From assembly GCA_937917025.1 (NCBI GenBank), contig CALFSF010000562.1, positions 1 to 9,965 of the forward strand: a DNA stretch of 9,965 nucleotides. The letters are read 5' to 3'. This document shows positions 6,792 to 9,965 of the stretch, one piece after another; the first letter of the stretch is position 1, and every line of letters starts with the position of its first letter. The position numbers and the translations under genes are program-made. Under the pieces are notes generated by a model, which saw only the letters and a program-made list of their open reading frames with translations, was not told the origin of the DNA and did not search any database. Source of the stretch: an uncultured Paraburkholderia sp. Its GTDB lineage: Bacteria > Pseudomonadota > Gammaproteobacteria > Burkholderiales > Burkholderiaceae.

Positions 6792-6837
6792 GCGGCCCGA
6801 AACCGGTAAATTGGCCTCGCCAATGCATTCGGGCCGC
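6792..6837. repeat. Nested inverted repeat downstream of the cobW-family gene
   Basis: A perfect 10-bp inverted repeat, GCGGCCCGAA (6792-6801) and TTCGGGCCGC (6828-6837), encloses a second perfect one, ATTGGC-CTC-GCCAAT (6810-6824). Flanking CAG/CTG could extend the outer stem past a 3-nt bulge. It starts 28 bp after the stop. The following bases are CTGAAAATG rather than a T-run, so it is not a standard intrinsic terminator for the plus strand. It may be a Rho-dependent or processing-protected 3' end, or a dispersed repeat element. Confidence 0.65.
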
Positions 6838-6893
6838 CTGAAAATGCGGCATATATGAAAGGCACGTGCAAACCCTGTTGCCCAAAACCGTGA

Positions 6894-6915
6894 ACGACCA
6901 TCGCTTTTTGGTCGT
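6894..6915 (+). terminator. Hairpin with T-rich loop, weak terminator candidate
   Basis: ACGACCA (6894-6900) pairs perfectly with TGGTCGT (6909-6915) around the 8-nt loop TCGCTTTT. The T-run lies in the loop and 3' arm rather than after the stem, so termination ability is doubtful. It lies about 130 bp after the cobW-family stop and before the dksA promoter candidate. Confidence 0.3.
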
Positions 6916-6967
6916 CAGCGCGTTATATTTTGACGATATCGGCAGTGGCAGCAGGGATTTCCCCCGG

Positions 6968-6998
6968 TTGTCGTCCGGTATTGTGATTCAGTTACAAT
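6968..6998 (+). promoter_or_regulatory. Candidate promoter of dksA
   Basis: TACAAT (6993-6998, 5 of 6 to the -10 consensus) is preceded by TTGTCG (6968-6973) at a long 19-bp spacing. The bases just after the -10, ACGGGCCC, are GC-rich, a discriminator type associated with negative stringent control. Transcription would start near 7005, leaving a leader of about 330 nt before dksA. The -10 is good; the -35 is uncertain. Confidence 0.4.
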
Positions 6999-7004
6999 AC
7001 GGGC

Positions 7005-7335
7005 CCACTGGAGAATGACAACGAAATGCCCGGCACATTGCAGCCGTACCGGGCACACACGGCGCCGGAAAATCTCATCCGGAATTCACGCCGGCATGCC
7101 GGTTGATACACCGGGTTCGGGGAGCGCGCTGCCGGTAGAAAGATCATGCCTCAGGAGCATCTGTAGACCGGTTTCCAGAGGAGTTCGGCCCCGCATCGGC
7201 GCCTTTGGCGTCACGACAGCCCACCGTCCGTGTTCGCCGTCGCTCATTTGAGCGTTAATCAGGGCGTCTTTGCGGGCAACACGAAAGAGCGGGCAATATG
7301 TATGAGTTTTGCCTCACATTGAAGAAGCAAGCCAG
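7005..7335 (+). promoter_or_regulatory. Long structured leader upstream of dksA
   Basis: If transcription starts near 7005, the leader contains TGCCCGG (7027-7033) pairing with CCGGGCA (7049-7055), CCGGA (7065-7069) with TCCGG (7078-7082), the 12-bp palindrome CCGGCATGCCGG (7091-7102), and CGCTC-ATTT-GAGCG (7241-7254). A 26-codon frame (7026-7106, MPGTLQPYRA...) overlaps the first hairpins; its spacing from GGAGA (7010-7014) is long at 11 nt. No known riboswitch class was recognised. A second promoter closer to dksA cannot be excluded. Confidence 0.35.
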
Positions 7336-7755
7336 ATGACGACGAAACGACTCTTGACCGAAGCCGAAATCCTGAAGATGAGCGACAAGGATTACATGAA
7401 TGAGGATCAGCTCGCTTTCTTCAAGAACAAGCTCGAACAGCTGCAGGCGGAAATCCTCCGCAATGCCGGCCAGACGACCGAAAACCTGCGTGAAACCGTG
7501 ATCGTGCCGGACCCGGCCGACCGCGCGACGATCGAGGAAGAGCATGCGCTGGAACTGCGCACGCGCGACCGCGAACGCAAGCTGCTGAAGAAGGTTCAGC
7601 AGTCTCTCGCACGCATCGATTCGGGCGACTACGGCTGGTGCGAGGAAACCGGCGAGCCGATCGGCATTCCGCGTCTGCTCGCGCGCCCCACGGCCACCCT
7701 GTCGCTCGAAGCGCAGGAACGCCGCGAACTGCGCCAGAAGCTGTTCGGCGACTGA
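7336..7755 (+). CDS. dksA: RNA polymerase-binding transcription factor DksA, zinc-ligand-depleted form
   Basis: DksA binds the RNA polymerase secondary channel and, with ppGpp, adjusts transcription in the stringent response, lowering rRNA synthesis and activating amino-acid genes. The 139-residue product has the long coiled coil (about 24-95) with the acidic tip DPADRAT (59-65), where Asp59, Asp62 and Ala64 match the functional tip of E. coli DksA. The globular end keeps SGDYGWCEETGEPIGIPRLLARPTA spacing, but the four zinc ligands align as Cys102, Thr105, Ser123 and Ala126, so the canonical Cys4 zinc site cannot form. The ATG at 7336 has a weak purine stretch (GAAGAAG) about 7 nt upstream; an in-frame TTG at 7309 would add MPHIEEASQ and is less likely. 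It is monocistronic by layout, with a long leader and a strong terminator 50 bp downstream. I believe this cysteine-poor form is common in Burkholderia. Confidence 0.95.
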   Translation: MTTKRLLTEAEILKMSDKDYMNEDQLAFFKNKLEQLQAEILRNAGQTTENLRETVIVPDPADRATIEEEHALELRTRDRERKLLKKVQQSLARIDSGDYGWCEETGEPIGIPRLLARPTATLSLEAQERRELRQKLFGD

Positions 7756-7805
7756 CCGCCGCGGCGCGGTTCCGGCCCGCGCCCCAACACGCTGCTTCGT
7801 CGAGA

Positions 7806-7838
7806 GGCGCACGGTGTTCCGTGTGCCTTTTTTCTTTT
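7806..7838 (+). terminator. Rho-independent terminator of dksA
   Basis: GGCGCACGG (7806-7814) pairs with CCGTGTGCC (7819-7827) through nine pairs, one of them G-U, around the loop TGTT. TTTTTTCTTTT (7828-7838) follows directly. It lies 50 bp after the dksA stop and is the clearest intrinsic terminator in the window. Confidence 0.92.
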
Positions 7839-8106
7839 GAAGCGCGCATCCTGAAGCCCGCCGGCGCGGCCGTTTCGGCCCCATCTTTTGCGCGTTTTTT
7901 TCCGCTTTGTCCCGTCTTTTTCCGCCGTTAGCCATTCGGCCGACTCTTGATATGCCGGCGCACGCCCTAAAATAAACCCGACATGCGTTGCACGAGCGCG
8001 CGCGCCTTCGTCTGGTTTTCCGCGTTGCGCGCCGTCCGCTTACCCGGATTCAAGTAGTGGCGCACAGCGCTGCTGCGTCCTTCCCGTTTTTGCAAAAGGA
8101 ACGCAT
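7839..8106. other. T-rich spacer and hslV upstream region
   Basis: After the dksA terminator, a small hairpin GGCCG-TTT-CGGCC (7868-7880) is followed by a run of T-clusters up to about 7922, possibly a back-up terminator. The hslVU promoter candidate lies at 7946-7973. A 24-codon frame (7983-8057, MRCTSARAFVWFSALRAVRL...) lies in the hslV leader without a Shine-Dalgarno and resembles no protein I know. Confidence 0.5.
7946..7973 (+). promoter_or_regulatory. Candidate heat-shock (sigma-32-like) promoter of hslVU, overlapping a sigma-70-like match
   Basis: CTTGATA (7946-7952) resembles the sigma-32 -35 element (CTTGAAA), and 13 bp after CTTGAT comes CCCTAAAAT (7965-7973), resembling the CCCCATNT -10. 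The same bases can be read as a sigma-70 pair, TTGATA and TAAAAT with a 15-bp spacer. Start of transcription would be near 7980, about 127 nt before hslV. hslVU is a heat-shock operon in E. coli, which supports the reading; the match is imperfect. Confidence 0.5.
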
Positions 8107-8643
8107 ATGGAGCAATTTCACGGCACGACGATCGTTTCCGTGCGGCGCGGCGACAAGGTCGCGCTCGGCGGCGACGGCCAGGTGACACTGGGCAACATCG
8201 TCATGAAAGGCGGTGCAAAAAAAGTCCGGCGCATCTATGGCGGCAAGGTGATGGTCGGTTTCGCCGGCGGCACGGCCGACGCCTTTTCGCTCCTCGACCG
8301 CTTCGAAGCCAAGCTCGAAAAACACCAGGGCAACCTCACGCGGGCAGCCGTCGAACTCGCCAAGGACTGGCGCACCGACCGCATGCTGCGCCGTCTCGAA
8401 GCCATGCTGATTGCCGCCGACGCACATTCCACGCTCGTCATCACCGGCAACGGCGACGTGCTCGATCCTGAAGGCGGCATCTGCGCGATCGGCTCGGGCG
8501 GTGCGTACGCGCAGGCGGCGGCCGCGGCGCTTCTCGCGAACACGGATCTTTCACCGCGCGAGATCGTCGAAAAGGCGCTGGAGATTGCCGGCGACATGTG
8601 TATCTACACGAACCATAACCGCGTCATCGAGACGATCGAGTAA
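8107..8643 (+). CDS. hslV: ATP-dependent protease subunit HslV (ClpQ)
   Basis: HslV forms the proteolytic double-hexamer core of the cytoplasmic HslUV protease, which degrades misfolded and regulatory proteins after unfolding by HslU. The 178-residue precursor begins MEQFHG followed by TTIVSVRRG, so Thr7 is the expected N-terminal nucleophile after removal of a six-residue propeptide, in contrast to E. coli, where only Met is removed. Counting from Thr7 as 1, Asp17 (residue 23), Lys33 (residue 39, in GGAKKVRR), Gly45 (residue 51, GFAGGTADAF) and Ser124 (residue 130, GSGG) are all in place. The ATG at 8107 has AAGGA 6 nt upstream, which firmly sets the start and thus the propeptide. hslU follows after 9 bp, so the two are co-transcribed, probably from the heat-shock-like promoter upstream. 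Confidence 0.97.
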   Translation: MEQFHGTTIVSVRRGDKVALGGDGQVTLGNIVMKGGAKKVRRIYGGKVMVGFAGGTADAFSLLDRFEAKLEKHQGNLTRAAVELAKDWRTDRMLRRLEAMLIAADAHSTLVITGNGDVLDPEGGICAIGSGGAYAQAAAAALLANTDLSPREIVEKALEIAGDMCIYTNHNRVIETIE

Positions 8644-8652
8644 GGACCCACG

Positions 8653-9965
8653 ATGAGCACCATGACTCCAGCCGAGATCGTCTCGGAACTCGACAAACAC
8701 ATCATCGGTCAGGACCGTGCAAAGAAGGCGGTCGCGGTTGCGCTGCGCAACCGCTGGCGTCGTCAGCAGGTCGAAGAACCGCTGCGCCAGGAAATCACGC
8801 CGAAGAACATCCTGATGATCGGGCCGACGGGTGTCGGCAAAACCGAGATCGCGCGGCGTCTGGCCAAGCTGGCCGACGCGCCGTTCATCAAGATCGAAGC
8901 CACGAAGTTCACGGAAGTCGGCTACGTCGGCCGCGACGTCGACAGCATCATGCGCGACCTGATGGAAATTTCCATCAAGCAGACGCGCGAGACGGAAATG
9001 CGCAAGGTCCGCACGAAGGCCGAAGATCAGGCCGAAGACCGCATTCTCGACATCCTGCTGCCCACGGCGCGCCCCGTCGGTTTTGGCGCAAGCTCGAGCG
9101 CGGCGGACACCGTCGACGAAAGCAGCAGCACGCGCCAGACGTTCCGCAAGCGTCTGCGCGAAGGGCTTCTCGACGACAAGGAGATCGAACTCGACGTCGA
9201 GCAGCCGCAGGTCGGCATGGACATCATGGGGCCGCCGGGCATGGAAGACATGACCGAACAGATCCGTTCGATGTTCGCGAACATCGGCGGCGGCAAGAAG
9301 ACGCGTCGCAAGCTGAAGGTCAAGGAAGCGCTGAAGCTGCTGACCGACGAGGAAGCCGGCAAGATGCTCAATGACGAGGAAGTCAAGGCCATGGCCGTGC
9401 GTAACGTCGAGCAGAACGGCATCGTGTTCCTCGACGAGATCGACAAGATCGCGTCACGCAATGAAGCCGGCGGCGGCGAGGTGTCGCGCCAGGGTGTGCA
9501 GCGCGATCTGCTGCCGCTCGTCGAAGGCACCACGATCAATACGAAGTACGGCATGGTAAAGACGGATCACGTGCTGTTCATCGCGAGCGGTGCGTTCCAT
9601 CTGGCCAAGCCGAGCGACCTGATTCCCGAGCTGCAGGGCCGTTTTCCGATTCGTGTCGAACTCGATTCGCTTTCGGTGAAGGACTTCGAATCGATTCTCG
9701 TCGCAACGGACGCGAGCCTCGTCAAACAGTATCAGGCGCTGCTCGCGACCGAAGACGTGCATCTCGACTTCGCTGAAGACGGCATTCGTCGCCTCGCCGA
9801 AATCGCGTTTGCGGTCAACGAAAAAACCGAGAACATCGGCGCACGCCGTCTCTATACGGTGATCGAAAAGCTGCTCGAGGAAGTGTCGTTCTCCGCCGGC
9901 AATCACGCGGGCACGAACGTCACGATCGACGCGGCGTATGTCGATCGTGCGCTGAACGAAGTCGC
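8653..9965 (+). CDS. hslU: ATP-dependent protease ATPase subunit HslU (ClpY), C-terminus cut by the window edge
   Basis: HslU is the AAA+ unfoldase that feeds substrates into HslV. 437 residues are visible of a usual length near 445, so only the last ten or so are missing; these include the C-terminal tail that docks into HslV. Visible motifs are the GHIIGQ-like box (DKHIIGQ, 14-20), Walker A GPTGVGKT (57-64), the pore loop GYVG (90-93), the intermediate I-domain (about 110-240), Walker B IVFLDEID (257-264), a sensor-1 region LFIASGAF (308-315) and sensor-2 IGARRL (395-400). AAGGA lies 6 nt before the ATG and overlaps the end of hslV. An in-frame Met at residue 4 is a possible alternative start but has poorer spacing. 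The frame is open to the window end. Confidence 0.97.
   Translation, partial: MSTMTPAEIVSELDKHIIGQDRAKKAVAVALRNRWRRQQVEEPLRQEITPKNILMIGPTGVGKTEIARRLAKLADAPFIKIEATKFTEVGYVGRDVDSIMRDLMEISIKQTRETEMRKVRTKAEDQAEDRILDILLPTARPVGFGASSSAADTVDESSSTRQTFRKRLREGLLDDKEIELDVEQPQVGMDIMGPPGMEDMTEQIRSMFANIGGGKKTRRKLKVKEALKLLTDEEAGKMLNDEEVKAMAVRNVEQNGIVFLDEIDKIASRNEAGGGEVSRQGVQRDLLPLVEGTTINTKYGMVKTDHVLFIASGAFHLAKPSDLIPELQGRFPIRVELDSLSVKDFESILVATDASLVKQYQALLATEDVHLDFAEDGIRRLAEIAFAVNEKTENIGARRLYTVIEKLLEEVSFSAGNHAGTNVTIDAAYVDRALNEV

Larger units (their letters stand above)
6764..7335. other. 572-bp intergenic region between the cobW-family gene and dksA
   Basis: No convincing protein gene was found here. The left part (6764-6960) holds a large nested inverted repeat and a second hairpin. 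The right part holds a dksA promoter candidate near 6968-6998 and a long leader with several GC-rich hairpins. It also contains AT-rich patches (for example near 6924-6931). Open frames inside it are short and lack family features. Confidence 0.6.

Noticed and set aside
7015..7251. 78-codon plus-strand frame in the dksA leader
   Set aside because: GGAGA directly abuts its ATG, leaving no Shine-Dalgarno spacing, and the product is Arg/Ser/Pro-rich without any family resemblance. It appears to be a chance frame.
7309..7335. TTG at 7309 as the dksA start
   Set aside because: The extra residues MPHIEEASQ are not part of the family N-terminus as I know it, and the ATG at 7336 gives the usual length.

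Overview
The window is a gene-dense, GC-rich stretch of a proteobacterial chromosome. Its proteins look like Burkholderiaceae (Burkholderia/Paraburkholderia sensu lato): the HslV begins MEQFHGTTIVSVRRG, the DksA is a cysteine-depleted form, and the gene order metK / lpxL-dapF-DUF484-xerC / rlmI / cobW / dksA / hslV-hslU fits what I recall for that group. The genus call rests on remembered family sequences, not on a search. I see no phage, IS, CRISPR, tRNA or rRNA.

Layout. 1-289 (minus): the first 96 codons of metK, running off the left edge. 290-566: a divergent intergenic region with a good metK promoter, a metK leader of about 160 nt rich in stable hairpins, and a weaker candidate promoter for the rightward genes. 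567-4185 (plus): an envelope and chromosome-maintenance cluster, lpxL (lipid A acylation), dapF (meso-DAP synthesis), a DUF484 gene and xerC (dimer resolution). dapF-DUF484-xerC matches the enterobacterial dapF-yigA-xerC cluster. 4310-5512: an RlmI-type 23S rRNA m5C methyltransferase. 5678-6763: a COG0523/CobW metal-chaperone GTPase with a long His-rich metal-binding insert. 6764-7335: a 572-bp non-coding region holding a large nested inverted repeat, a second hairpin, a dksA promoter candidate and a dksA leader of roughly 330 nt. 7336-7755: dksA lacking three of the four zinc ligands, followed by a textbook intrinsic terminator at 7806-7838. 7839-8106: a T-rich spacer and a sigma-32-like/sigma-70-like promoter for hslVU. 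8107-9965: hslV and hslU; hslU is cut by the right edge only about ten residues before its expected end.

The genes are core housekeeping functions, and I find no new multigene system. The parts worth a second look are non-coding or contextual: the structured metK leader, the long dksA leader with its nested inverted repeat, the pairing of a zinc-chaperone-family GTPase with a DksA that appears not to need zinc, and a possibly leaderless dapF.
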